Assembly (NCBI RefSeq): GCF_002287375.1
Contig: NZ_NPOA01000001.1
Span: forward strand, 620,001-684,000
Origin: Virgibacillus profundi
Lineage (GTDB): Bacteria > Bacillota > Bacilli > Bacillales > Amphibacillaceae
Reading direction: 5' to 3'
Length of the DNA: 64,000 nt
The position numbers were made by a program, and so were the translations under genes. The notes below the pieces were generated by a model. The model was not told where the DNA came from and made no database searches. It saw nothing but the letters and a program-made list of their open reading frames with translations. Positions 18,398 to 27,111 of the stretch are shown here, piece after piece (the first letter of the stretch is position 1; each line of letters begins with the position of its first letter).

Positions 18398-18424
18398 TCA
18401 ATAGAAAAACTGCGCTTCAGTCAT
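18398..18424 (-). other. Eight-codon upstream ORF before mrpA
   Basis: ATG 18424 has AAAAGGGG upstream and reads MTEAQFFY before TGA. It is in frame with mrpA, whose TTG start lies 39 bases further on. It could be a leader peptide that sets mrpA translation, or a decayed former start. Nothing else supports it. Confidence 0.35.
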
Positions 18425-18944
18425 ATAATCCCCTTTTTATAATAAAAATGCACATACAGCATATTAAATAAAAGCGGGTAACCTGACCTATTGGTTACAC
18501 TCCGCGATTCTTTATTTGTTCATTTTAATAACTGTATATGGCTTAATAATGTACCAAAAGGAATTGATAGTGAGGTATTTCACTTTTTCATGCAATATGG
18601 AGAAAGTATCCTGCATCATTTGTGCTATATAGTGGTTCAAAAAAAGTAGAATTACTTGACTTACTGCAGAACTATACTCGTTACATTACGAATAGTAACA
18701 AGTACAGGGAACTAAATTAATTTACCACAATTAATTATACACGAAACAACTATACACTGCACATATAATGTATATAGGTAGTTTTTAATAAAAGGCTTTT
18801 AAATTCACGTTTAAGCCTGGTATTATTCATATATTTCGCTTATGCTATAGGTAAATAAATAGAAGTTTATTTCAAAGTAGGCTCTTTTCGTAAACCTTGT
18901 TGCTTTTTAACCTTCGTAAACTGCGACGTAACTGCTCTGTTGAA

Positions 18945-19062
18945 TTCCGCTCCGGGCAGTCGCTTTCCGCGGGCACGGCTTCAGCCTCCTCGCGGAAGAC
19001 CGCCGCTGCGGGGTCTTCAGACACGTGCTTTTCCCGCAGGAGTCGACTGCCCTACGCTCCAT
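18945..19062 (-). repeat. GC-rich Bacillaceae intergenic repeat
   Basis: It reads in reverse relative to 151-298 and shares GACTCCTGCGGGA, CACGTGTCTGAAGACCCCGC, GAGGAGGCTGAAGCCGTGCC and CGCGGAAAGC. Its ends, CCGCTCCGGGCAGTCG and CGACTGCCCTACG, are inverted repeats, so the unit can fold as one long hairpin. Confidence 0.75.
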
Positions 19063-19141
19063 TCAACTATTATAAAAGTGGAAAGTGATGGTTGAACCAC
19101 CCAATTGATAAATCACTTTAATGAAGTTAAAAGTACTATAC

Positions 19142-19260
19142 TAGCGGAGGAAAAACACGAAGACTCCTGCGGGAGGAAAGGCCTCGGTGAGACCCCCGAG
19201 TGCGTAGCACGAGGAGGCTCACCAGCCGCCCGCGGAAAGCGTAGTGTTTTTCTGTAGCGG
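19142..19260 (+). repeat. GC-rich Bacillaceae intergenic repeat
   Basis: This copy is bounded by AGCGGAGGAAAAACAC and GTGTTTTTCTGTAGCGG, which pair. Inside are GACTCCTGCGGGAGGAAAGG, CGGTGAGACCCC and CGAGGAGGCTCACC. It faces the copy at 18945-19062. Confidence 0.75.
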
Positions 19261-19463
19261 TTGATGATATCATCATCAATCATTTTACATAGCATTTACA
19301 TTGATTAGGGGTGATAACAATAATCTATGTGAAAACCGTCTTTAGGAATAAATCTTTTTAAGATACCTTGTATAAGATACCCCCTTATGTTAAACTTATT
19401 TAGTTTTGAAAATCAACATAAAAGCAACATATAATATGATAAATTGAAGAGGTGATTACCGTC

Positions 19464-20138
19464 ATGAAGAAGGTAAAAGGCCGCATGGATGAAAGCATTC
19501 TTGTATGTGTCTATTATGGTCCTAACGGAGAACGTTTAATAAGACGCGGACACAAGTTAGCTAACATGCTTGATTGCCCTATGTATGTATTAACTGTAGA
19601 TCCACTGCCATTTGATGAATTTGATGCAGAGAAATCCGGATATATCGAACGTTGGAAGGAACTATGCGATGAATTGGATGTAGACGAATTTATTTTGCGT
19701 GACAATGAGAAAAAGTCATCAGTCAGAGCGATTGCAGAAGTAGCACATAACCATAATATTACACAGGTAGTTGTCGGACAAAGCCCGCAAAACAGATGGG
19801 AAGAAATAACCAAGGGTTCTTTTGTCAATGTTCTTTTACGTGCCATGACGTTTATTGATATTCATCTTGTTGCTATTGACCGGACACTTAAAAGTGTTGA
19901 AGATACATCCTATGAAAAGGGTGTACGGGGCTTCCTGCAGAAGAATGAGGATGAATATCGACTCAGCTTTGCGAGATCAAAAAACAACCTCTATGAAGGT
20001 ATTTTCTATAAAGAAATCGGAACAGACTTTAATAATGGGATATTTAAGTTTGTTAATAATGATGGCAAAACCTGTCAGGTTCATATAACAGAGGATAATG
20101 TAACAGGAAGAATGAAAGAAGCACCGAACGTAAAGTAA
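19464..20138 (+). CDS. Universal stress protein-like (KdpD-type Usp domain) protein
   Basis: This soluble 224-residue protein has an N-terminal domain (about 8-145) resembling the Usp domain of KdpD: SILVCVYYGPNGERLIRRGHKLA, then VAHNHNITQVVVGQS, where the loop after VVVG would bind the nucleotide phosphate. No kinase or membrane part is present. The last 80 residues match nothing I recognise. ATG 19464, with GAGGTGAT upstream, is preferred over GTG 19452. It is monocistronic with its own terminator. Its role is unknown. Confidence 0.7.
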   Translation: MKKVKGRMDESILVCVYYGPNGERLIRRGHKLANMLDCPMYVLTVDPLPFDEFDAEKSGYIERWKELCDELDVDEFILRDNEKKSSVRAIAEVAHNHNITQVVVGQSPQNRWEEITKGSFVNVLLRAMTFIDIHLVAIDRTLKSVEDTSYEKGVRGFLQKNEDEYRLSFARSKNNLYEGIFYKEIGTDFNNGIFKFVNNDGKTCQVHITEDNVTGRMKEAPNVK

Positions 20139-20146
20139 TATAGATA

Positions 20147-20183
20147 AAGCCTGGCGGAGATTATGCTTCGCCAGGTTTTTTTC
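20147..20183 (+). terminator. Intrinsic terminator of the Usp-like gene
   Basis: The stem AGCCTGGCGGA / TCGCCAGG is followed by seven T residues, nine bases after the stop codon. Confidence 0.85.
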
Positions 20184-20199
20184 TGTGGAGTGTGATTAC

Positions 20200-20685
20200 T
20201 TATTTCTGCATAAATGTATCCGGCATGACTGCAGCAACAACTTCTCCTTTTGCACAGAGCTCATCACCTGCAAATACTTCTGTGTGTACTTTCCATTTCT
20301 TTGGATGAATTTCTTCAATCGTTCCTACTGCTTTTAACGGAACACCGTGAGGAGTTGGTTTCATAAAATTGACAGTTAATGATGCAGTTACAAATCGAGG
20401 TGGCTCCACAACGCCTTCGCCTGGCTCATGCCCCTTTTTACGATGAAGTGCAAGCGATGCAGACCCTGTCCCATGACAATCCACCAATGATCCGATTAAT
20501 CCGCCATACACAAACCCAGGGATTGCCGTATGCTCCTGGCGAGGTGTATAAACGGTTACTGTTTTATCGCCCTCCCATCCTGTGCGCAAATGAAGCCCTT
20601 CCTCATTTAATCTTCCACAACCATAACACCATGCGTAATCATCTGCATATTCATCCTGGATTGCATTTACAATTTTCCCAATCAT
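20200..20685 (-). CDS. PaaI/YdiI-type hotdog-fold thioesterase
   Basis: This 161-residue acyl-CoA thioesterase-like protein shows CYGCGRLNEEGLHLRTGW (the family's N-terminal CxxCG..N..GL), PGFVYGGLIGSLVDCHGTGSA (the hotdog helix with the catalytic acid) and ASLTVNFMKPTPHG. Hotdog thioesterases act as dimers or tetramers on CoA thioesters. The preferred start is ATG 20685, with AAAGGAGG eight bases upstream. No neighbour indicates the substrate. Confidence 0.82.
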   Translation of the reverse strand: MIGKIVNAIQDEYADDYAWCYGCGRLNEEGLHLRTGWEGDKTVTVYTPRQEHTAIPGFVYGGLIGSLVDCHGTGSASLALHRKKGHEPGEGVVEPPRFVTASLTVNFMKPTPHGVPLKAVGTIEEIHPKKWKVHTEVFAGDELCAKGEVVAAVMPDTFMQK

Positions 20686-20879
20686 CACACATTCCTCCTT
20701 TTTTGTTTAGTATAGCACTCGAAAAGACTTCTTTCGACTCAAAATAAGCAGGAACTTGCCCCATTTGGTGAAATTTTATTATTCGGCTGGAGAAAGGTAC
20801 TTTTTTTTGGTACTCTTTAGGGTGAGGGGTTGTATGTAAGCGCATATATAGAAAGATCATTAAGAGATGGGGTAGTTTC

Positions 20880-21941
20880 ATGAAAAGATTAGTCGTTTTA
20901 GGCGGGGGCTACGGTGGGCTAAAAACTGTATTGGGCTTATTAGAACATCATCTGCCGGAAGATGTACATATTACAATTATTGATCGAAATCCATATCATT
21001 CGGTAAAGACCGAATTTTTTACAATTGCGGCAGGAACAGTTGCAGAAAGAGATGTACGTATGGATTTTCCGGACGATAAACGAGTTCACTATGAATATGG
21101 TGAAATCACAAAAATTGACACAACAAAACAGGAAATTTTAATAAAAGGAAAAACTGATCACGTTCCATACGATTACATGGTGATTGGACTCGGCTGTGAA
21201 GACAATTATCATGATGTAGAAGGAGCCGAGGAATTTACAGAAAGTGTACAAACTTTTTCAAAGGCAAGGCATACCGGATTAGCTGTCGGTAATTTGAAGG
21301 CCTATGGAAAAGTAACGATTGTTGGTGCCGGACTGAGCGGAATCGAAGTGGCTTCAGAGATTAGGGAAAGCAGATCTGACCTGAACATAAGAATACTGGA
21401 TAGAGGTACTTCTGTATTAAAAGCATTTGATTCCAAGATTCAGGAACATGTACATGAATGGTTTATAAAAAATGATGTCGATGTTCTGCATAACTCGAAT
21501 GTGGAATATGTGGAGAAGGATGGCGTATGTAATAATGGTCTTTGCTTTGTTAATGATGTCACGATCTGGACTGCAGGCGTAAGGCCAAATTTTCTGGCCA
21601 GAGAGTTACCATTTGAAAAAGATACACAGGAAAAAATCATCGTCAATGACTTTTTCCAGGTACCCTCACACCCAAATGTCTATGTAGTAGGTGACTGTGC
21701 TTCATCCGTCCATTCCCCAAGTGCCCAGCTTGCTGGACAACAGGGAGAACTAGTTGCCGATGTATTACTGGCTGTTTTAAAAGAAAGAACACCGAAGAGA
21801 CCTAAGGAAATAAAGTTAAAAGGAACACTTGGCTCCCTTGGTAAATCAGATGGCTTTGGCAACATGATGGAAAGAGCGGTTACGGGATACCTGCCAAGAC
21901 TCGCAAAATCTGGCGTACTGTGGCTGAATAAACGTCATTAA
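20880..21941 (+). CDS. NAD(P)H/FAD oxidoreductase, type II NADH dehydrogenase-like (YutJ-like)
   Basis: This 353-residue flavoprotein has an FAD-binding motif at the N-terminus (LVVLGGGYGGLKTVLGLLE), an NAD(P)H-binding motif near residue 145 (VTIVGAGLSGIEVASEIRES) and the second FAD segment (NVYVVGDCASSV) near residue 264. It is shorter than true NDH-2 (about 400 residues) and lacks an obvious membrane-binding C-terminal helix pair. This matches B. subtilis YutJ in size. It may pass electrons to quinone or a soluble acceptor. The start is ATG 20880. It is monocistronic. Confidence 0.82.
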   Translation: MKRLVVLGGGYGGLKTVLGLLEHHLPEDVHITIIDRNPYHSVKTEFFTIAAGTVAERDVRMDFPDDKRVHYEYGEITKIDTTKQEILIKGKTDHVPYDYMVIGLGCEDNYHDVEGAEEFTESVQTFSKARHTGLAVGNLKAYGKVTIVGAGLSGIEVASEIRESRSDLNIRILDRGTSVLKAFDSKIQEHVHEWFIKNDVDVLHNSNVEYVEKDGVCNNGLCFVNDVTIWTAGVRPNFLARELPFEKDTQEKIIVNDFFQVPSHPNVYVVGDCASSVHSPSAQLAGQQGELVADVLLAVLKERTPKRPKEIKLKGTLGSLGKSDGFGNMMERAVTGYLPRLAKSGVLWLNKRH

Positions 21942-21951
21942 TAATAAATAC

Positions 21952-21986
21952 AAAGGCTATCCTAAACATAATTAGGACAGCCTTTA
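21952..21986. terminator. Bidirectional terminator
   Basis: The stem AAAGGCTATCCTAA / TTAGGACAGCCTTT, with one mismatch, lies between two convergent stop codons. Confidence 0.8.
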
Positions 21987-21989
21987 CTA

Positions 21990-22706
21990 TTAATGATGCC
22001 TATCTTCAAATGGAAATATTTTAAGCTCCTTCGCTTCGTCTGCATGTTCAGCAATAATTTCATCCAAAAGCTGTTCTGCATTTTTATCTTTCGTATCGAT
22101 TCCCAATGTTACTGCAGATTGATAAATCTTTTGTTCATGTATCTCCTTCGTTATTTCACCAGGTCCTTTTCCTTCCGTATCAATCCCTAACATATCTGCT
22201 TCATTTTTGATGTATGTTTCCATAACTTCCCTTTTAAGCTTTTTGATATCCTTATCTTCTACGGGAATACCTAATTCCTCTGCCTTTTGTTTCACCATAG
22301 TTTCATGAACTTCTTTGGCTAACATTTTAGGGTCTTTCCCATCTGTTTCGATTCCGAGTTCAGTTGCTTTTTTCATCACCTTTTGATGATGCACTTCCTT
22401 TGCAAGTTCCTCAAAATCCTTACCCTCTAACTCAATTCCCAGTTCTTCTGCAGCCTGTTGCACCTTTGCTTCAGCGACTTCTTTGGCTAAAGTTTTCGCA
22501 TCTTTTCCTTCCGTTTCAATTCCGAGTTCCTCTGCTTTCAGCTTTAATAATGCCTCACTTTTATAATATCCGCCTTTTTTTCCATGCACCTCCTCAGATT
22601 CCCATACTTCAAAATCAGTGTCTGCTGATACTGATACGGTGGAAGCCTGCCAGGAAAAACCTAGGGAAAGCCCCATTGCAAATACTATTAATAAAACCTT
22701 GTTCAT
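21990..22706 (-). CDS. Secreted protein with six 28-residue repeats
   Basis: This 238-residue protein has a Sec signal peptide (MNKVLLIVFAMGLSLGFSWQ, probable cleavage after VSVSA near residue 28). Residues 54-221 are six consecutive 28-residue repeats with the consensus A-x-E-L-G-I-x-x-E-G-K-D-x-x-x-L-A-K-E-V-x-E. The repeats are acidic and should form paired helices. I do not recognise the family, and the cargo or ligand is unknown. ATG 22706 follows an AAGGA ribosome site. A 35-residue upstream extension of the frame is rejected because it would bury the signal peptide. Confidence 0.75.
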   Translation of the reverse strand: MNKVLLIVFAMGLSLGFSWQASTVSVSADTDFEVWESEEVHGKKGGYYKSEALLKLKAEELGIETEGKDAKTLAKEVAEAKVQQAAEELGIELEGKDFEELAKEVHHQKVMKKATELGIETDGKDPKMLAKEVHETMVKQKAEELGIPVEDKDIKKLKREVMETYIKNEADMLGIDTEGKGPGEITKEIHEQKIYQSAVTLGIDTKDKNAEQLLDEIIAEHADEAKELKIFPFEDRHH

Positions 22707-22880
22707 TTTGTTTACATCCTTCCTGTTGTGATATGTATTTCTCCCTATAGTATTTCCAATTGGAGAAAATAAATGAATAAATTTAATAGTCTTTTCTGTG
22801 GAAACCAACAAATGGATATAAAAATAGAGTCTAACTCGTATACACTACGAAATTAGACTCTTATACCAAAGGTGAATTGG

Positions 22881-23030
22881 CTACTCATCCTTTTTACTTA
22901 CATACTCATTCGGTGCTTCACCAAGCTTTGAATTATGATTTTTAAACTGGCTTTTGCGTCCATTCCGCTGCTCTCCACTATTTTCATTTTCTTTAAACAT
23001 ATTATTAAATTCCTTTTCTTTATTAACCAT
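22881..23030 (-). CDS. Small hydrophilic protein, 49 residues
   Basis: ATG 23030 has AAAGGGG upstream and the frame reads MVNKEKEFNNMFKENENSGE and on to EYVSKKDE. It is rich in Asn, Lys and Glu, with a single aromatic cluster, and has no membrane segment. Size and composition resemble small spore or stress proteins of Bacillus, but I see no match to a named SASP. It lies upstream of the secreted repeat protein and downstream of desR, on the same strand. Confidence 0.55.
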   Translation of the reverse strand: MVNKEKEFNNMFKENENSGEQRNGRKSQFKNHNSKLGEAPNEYVSKKDE

Positions 23031-23107
23031 TTTTACTGCCCCTTTCTTAAATAAGATTAGGGGTTAGTTTTTGGTAATACGCCCATTTTTATTCATTCAG
23101 TTATCAC

Positions 23108-23707
23108 TCACTTAAACCAGCCCTGCTCCTTAAACCGGGAAATAGCCTCAATCCGGTTGCTTACATCGAGCTTATCAAGGATTACCGAAACGTAATTGCG
23201 AACAGTTCCATTCGTAATATAAAGTTCATTTGCAATTTGCTTTGTCGTTTTTCCTTCAGCAATTAGTTGGAGTACCTGCTCTTCACGTTCTGTAAGTGGA
23301 TTTTCATTTTCAAATGCCAAATCAACCAGTTCAGGGGCATAAACTTTTCTGCCATTCATAATGGTTCGAATTGAATTCGCCAAGTCTTCACTTGGGCTAT
23401 CCTTTAACAAATAGCCACTGACCTTCGATTTCCGTGCCCGTTCAAAATAGCCCGCTCGAGCGAAGGTGGTTAAAACGATTACTTTACATTGGTCATCTTC
23501 TAATTCTTCTGCAACATCGAGCCCGCTTTTTAATGGCATTTCAATATCCATAATACAAATATCAGGCTGGTGTTGCCTCACAAGCGTTAGTGCTTCCTCT
23601 CCATTTCTCGCTTTGCCAACAACTTCCATATCTTCTTCCAAATCAAGTAAAGATCCCAGAGCACCAAGCAGCATGCGCTGATCTTCGGCAATTACAATTC
23701 GAATCAT
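23108..23707 (-). CDS. desR: DesR-like response regulator
   Basis: This 199-residue NarL/FixJ-type regulator has a receiver domain with the phosphoacceptor D54 (DICIMDIEMPLKSG), T/S at FARAG and the conserved Lys in YLLKDSP, followed by a LuxR-type HTH (ENPLTEREEQVLQLIAEGKT to VRNYVSVILDKL). D54 is the same position as in B. subtilis DesR. It overlaps desK (ATGA) and lies in the order des-desK-desR. It should activate des when membrane lipids stiffen on cooling. Confidence 0.9.
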   Translation of the reverse strand: MIRIVIAEDQRMLLGALGSLLDLEEDMEVVGKARNGEEALTLVRQHQPDICIMDIEMPLKSGLDVAEELEDDQCKVIVLTTFARAGYFERARKSKVSGYLLKDSPSEDLANSIRTIMNGRKVYAPELVDLAFENENPLTEREEQVLQLIAEGKTTKQIANELYITNGTVRNYVSVILDKLDVSNRIEAISRFKEQGWFK

Positions 23708-24840
23708 GACAATTCCCCCTTGTACGTTTGCTGAATAACATGAGGTATTTGAATCGTGAGTGTTGTTCCATTGGATGATTTGATTGTTAAGGTTCCGTTT
23801 ACAAATTCCAAACGCTCACGCATCCCCTGAAGTCCATGCTCTTCTAAATAATCTACTTTTTCAGGTATACCAATGCCATTATCCTGTACTTCTATAAGCC
23901 ATTCGTCCGTTGACTGCTGTATTTTCACATGACAAGAAGTTGCTTGACTATGCTTAACAAGATTATTAATAGCTTCCTTCAAACACATACTCAATACATT
24001 TTCGACTAATAATGGTGTATTGATGAGTTCAGGGTTTCCTTCCAAATAAAAATCAATTTCGGCAGCTTTCAACATTTGCCTAATACGTAACATCTCATCT
24101 TTCAGTTTAGTCCCTTTCATATCTGAAACCAGCTCACGTACTTCTTTTAAAGCAGTTCTCGCCGTTTGATTTATATCTGTTAGCTCATTTTTTGCTGAAT
24201 CAGGTTTTACATCAATTAATTTTCCGGCCAAATCACTTTTCAATCCAATTAAGGAAAGCTTTTGCCCCAATGTATCATGTAAATCCCGAGCAATCCGCTG
24301 ACGTTCTTCAAAAACCATCAACTGTGAAATCTTTTTGTTTGCGTTTTCTAATTGATTCTCCAGTTTTTCCCTTTTATTTCTGTTGTACATATTAAACGGC
24401 AGAAGAATGACGCCAATAACACTAAGAATAATAAATGGATACTGTGTAAAAAAGATTTGGCTTTGGGTGAAAAATCCAACACTAACTGCACCAACAGTTG
24501 TGACAAGATGTACAATATATAACGTAATAAACCCAATTCTATTTTGAATGTTCCCAATAAAAAATGCTAAGAAAAGGGAAAAATAAACATAGCCATAAAA
24601 CAATGTCATGCCAACGTTTATTGCTATTTGTATACCAACTGACACATAAACAGTCCAGCCTTTTTTAATGAATGACAACCGATATGTAGTGAAAAATAAA
24701 ATAATCATTACAATTCCAAAAATAATTTCCATTAATGAAATGGATCTAAATATAAAATAAAAAGGAAGAAGACAAAAAATAATCCAGGCATATAAACTAA
24801 GCCCTGTGTTTCTTGGAAATATATGAAACCAATTTTGCAT
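23704..24840 (-). CDS. desK: DesK-like membrane-fluidity sensor kinase
   Basis: This 378-residue histidine kinase has five hydrophobic segments in residues 12-150, then a coiled-coil linker, a HisKA_3 domain with H188 (EERQRIARDLHDTLGQKLS) and an ATPase domain with LKEAINNLVKHSQA and DNGIGIPE. H188 coincides with the phosphorylated histidine of B. subtilis DesK, and the length is nearly the same. DesK senses bilayer thickness and order through its membrane helices. AAAGGAGGG precedes ATG 24840. It lies 166 bp downstream of the desaturase. Confidence 0.92.
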   Translation of the reverse strand: MQNWFHIFPRNTGLSLYAWIIFCLLPFYFIFRSISLMEIIFGIVMIILFFTTYRLSFIKKGWTVYVSVGIQIAINVGMTLFYGYVYFSLFLAFFIGNIQNRIGFITLYIVHLVTTVGAVSVGFFTQSQIFFTQYPFIILSVIGVILLPFNMYNRNKREKLENQLENANKKISQLMVFEERQRIARDLHDTLGQKLSLIGLKSDLAGKLIDVKPDSAKNELTDINQTARTALKEVRELVSDMKGTKLKDEMLRIRQMLKAAEIDFYLEGNPELINTPLLVENVLSMCLKEAINNLVKHSQATSCHVKIQQSTDEWLIEVQDNGIGIPEKVDYLEEHGLQGMRERLEFVNGTLTIKSSNGTTLTIQIPHVIQQTYKGELS

Positions 24841-25006
24841 AGTTGTCCCTCCTTTGTTGTCTGATTATATGCTGACCAGCAGTAAAACTGCCACCTGATA
24901 AATGGGGCTTTCTTCTACGGATGTTTATTATGAAACACTCTCTTATACAAGTATAGCAAAAATAGGACCCCCCAATGCAATATTGGAGGGTCTTTGTTAA
25001 TTTATA

Positions 25007-26059
25007 TTATTTTTCCTGAAAGCTTGACCTTCCTGGAGTAAGTTGTACATTAAGCTTTCTTTTTCTCAAAAGCTCTTTCACTTCTTTAAAAGTAACAAAT
25101 GACTTGCTTGCCTCATCAAACAAACGGAAGCGAATCGACTTTAAACTCGAAGCCAATGTTATTGTTGTTGCTTTCTGTAATGGTGGTGTGGATTCATGTG
25201 CTTTTTCCAAATTATAGTTCGGTACTCTTGGGCTTAAATGATGCACATGGTGGAAGCCAATACTGCCTGTCATCCATTGCATGATTTTTGGTAGCTTATA
25301 ATAAGAGCTTCCATCGACAGCAGCTTTTACGAAATCCCACTCCTCTTCATTTTCAAAGTAGGAATCTTCAAATTGATGCTGTACATAGAACAACCAAATC
25401 CCCAGTGAGCCTGCAATAAAAAGAATAGGAAGCTGTACGATCAGAAGCGCCTGCCAACCAATTGCCCATATCAATAACGCATATATGCCAACAAGAGAAG
25501 CATTGATCAAATACGTATTCATCCGTTCTTTTCGTTTGGCACCTTTTCTGTTAAAACGGTTAGATATTATGAAAAGATAGATGGGGCCGAGTCCAAACAT
25601 AACAATTGGAGTACGATAAAGCCGGTAAGCTAATCTGCCCCAAAAGGATGCAGCAGCATATTCTTCAACTGTCATGACCCAGACATCACCAGTACCGCGT
25701 TTATCTAAATTACTGCTTGTCGCATGATGAATTGCATGATCCCTTTTCCATTTCGCAAAGGCAAAATGGGTGATGATTCCTGTAATCGTTCCAACTATCT
25801 TATTTGCTTTATTATTTTTGAAAAAAGAACCATGTGTACAGTCATGGAAAATAATAAAGATGCGAACAACAAATCCTGCTGCTACAATCGATAGTGCAAT
25901 ACTTAGCCAAATTGAAATAGCTATACTTTGATATGCAAGAAACCAAAGCAAGAAAAACGGAATTATTGTGTTGATTAACTGTATGATACTAGCTCTCATA
26001 TCTGCATTAGCAAAAGTGGAAACACTCTTTTTTAATTGTGCTTGTTTTTGTCTACTCAT
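25007..26059 (-). CDS. des: Acyl-lipid fatty acid desaturase Des
   Basis: This 350-residue integral-membrane di-iron enzyme should introduce a double bond into phospholipid acyl chains on cooling. The three histidine boxes are HDCTHGS (about residue 73), HAIHHATSSN (about 109) and HVHHLSP (about 274), set between hydrophobic segments. The size is close to the 352 residues of B. subtilis Des. It is the first gene of the des-desK-desR group, and a DesR-like operator stands about 90-125 bp upstream of the start. Confidence 0.93.
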   Translation of the reverse strand: MSRQKQAQLKKSVSTFANADMRASIIQLINTIIPFFLLWFLAYQSIAISIWLSIALSIVAAGFVVRIFIIFHDCTHGSFFKNNKANKIVGTITGIITHFAFAKWKRDHAIHHATSSNLDKRGTGDVWVMTVEEYAAASFWGRLAYRLYRTPIVMFGLGPIYLFIISNRFNRKGAKRKERMNTYLINASLVGIYALLIWAIGWQALLIVQLPILFIAGSLGIWLFYVQHQFEDSYFENEEEWDFVKAAVDGSSYYKLPKIMQWMTGSIGFHHVHHLSPRVPNYNLEKAHESTPPLQKATTITLASSLKSIRFRLFDEASKSFVTFKEVKELLRKRKLNVQLTPGRSSFQEK

Positions 26060-26148
26060 AATTTGCCTCCTACACTGGATTATCGCTGTTTATTACGGCG
26101 AACAATATCTTCTAACTATATAATAGGGAAAAATCATCTTATTTATAA

Positions 26149-26185
26149 GTCATAAATGTCAATGATAGAGTATGACAAATGTCAT
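26149..26185. promoter_or_regulatory. DesR-like operator upstream of des
   Basis: Two related boxes lie in tandem: GTCATAAATGTCA (26149-26161) and the 14-bp palindrome ATGACAAATGTCAT (26172-26185). They lie just upstream of a minus-strand promoter with a -10 of TATTAT (about 26126-26121) and a poor -35, as expected for an activated promoter. The link to DesR rests on gene context and the known two-site layout at B. subtilis des. Confidence 0.65.
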
Positions 26186-26301
26186 GTATTTGGATTTGGG
26201 CTACTCCCACCAACGATTCAATTATTGGTTTTCCATAAATAGGAACTTGTATAATAGATATATAATAACTTGCATATGTTTTTACTATGGAGGTAACGCA
26301 A

Positions 26302-26922
26302 ATGAATTTATCAAATATTATCACAAAATTAAAGGATCGAAAGCCATCTATACTTGGACATGAACAATTTCGCAAATCTGCAGTACTGCTGCCACTTATA
26401 GAAAAAGACGATGAACTGCATATTTTGTTCGAAGTCAGATCAATAAAAATGCGCAGCCAACCAGGAGATATTTGTTTTCCAGGTGGAAGAATAGATAAAG
26501 AGGACCTGGGCCCGAAGCATGCGGCAATTCGGGAAACTACAGAAGAACTTGGGATTAATGCAGCAGCCATTAAGGATGTAATTCCCCTCGATTTTATGGC
26601 ATCTGATTTAGGCAGAATCATTTACCCATTTGTCGGAAGAATCACTGATTATGAACAAATTGTCCCGAATGAATCCGAGGTGGAAGAGGTTTTTACTGTA
26701 CCACTATCTTTTTTCCTTAAAACTACTCCTGAAAAGTATAAAGTTAATTTCAAGGTCATCCCTGAAGCTGATTTCCCATTTGATTTGATTATTGGTGGGG
26801 AAAACTACAACTGGCAGACACATCATATTGAGGAAATTTTTTATAAATACGAAGGTAGAGTTATCTGGGGACTGACTGCGAAGATATTGACTCACTTTAT
26901 TGAGCTGTTGGGCGATGAATAA
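26302..26922 (+). CDS. CoA pyrophosphatase, Nudix family
   Basis: This 206-residue hydrolase probably splits CoA or its derivatives into phosphopantetheine and 3',5'-ADP. The CoA-type signature (LHILFEVRSIKMRSQPGDIC) precedes the Nudix box, where GGRIDKED and AIRETTEELGI supply the metal-binding glutamates. ATG 26302 is chosen because GGAGGT lies between it and an earlier ATG at 26287. It is transcribed away from des and the two share a 242-bp control region. Confidence 0.88.
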   Translation: MNLSNIITKLKDRKPSILGHEQFRKSAVLLPLIEKDDELHILFEVRSIKMRSQPGDICFPGGRIDKEDLGPKHAAIRETTEELGINAAAIKDVIPLDFMASDLGRIIYPFVGRITDYEQIVPNESEVEEVFTVPLSFFLKTTPEKYKVNFKVIPEADFPFDLIIGGENYNWQTHHIEEIFYKYEGRVIWGLTAKILTHFIELLGDE

Positions 26923-26953
26923 TGATGGAGTACCTGGGATTATCAAAATAAGC

Positions 26954-26990
26954 ACAGTAGGACTTTAAATTATCCTACTGTAATTTATTT
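26954..26990 (+). terminator. Intrinsic terminator of the Nudix gene
   Basis: The stem ACAGTAGGA / TCCTACTGT is followed by an A/T-rich tail (AATTTATTT), 30 bp after the stop codon. Confidence 0.7.
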
Positions 26991-27111
26991 ATAACCCAGC
27001 ATATTCCTTCTTCAGCTAAGAGTATACTGAACTGATCTGTTTCTAAAACCGGAAATAGCACTGAATGTCTTTTCCATTTTATTTCAAATCTCCTCGGGTG
27101 GGACAGTCCTA

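Larger units (their letters stand above)
18425..19463. other. 1-kb intergenic region: mrp control region plus repeat pair
   Basis: The first part must hold the mrp promoter. GTAACCTGACCTATTGGTTAC at 18478-18498 (GTAACC/GGTTAC) is a possible operator. Bases 18945-19260 hold two GC-rich repeats in opposite orientation. The remainder is A+T-rich and has no supported gene; short ORFs here run through the repeats. Confidence 0.5.
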
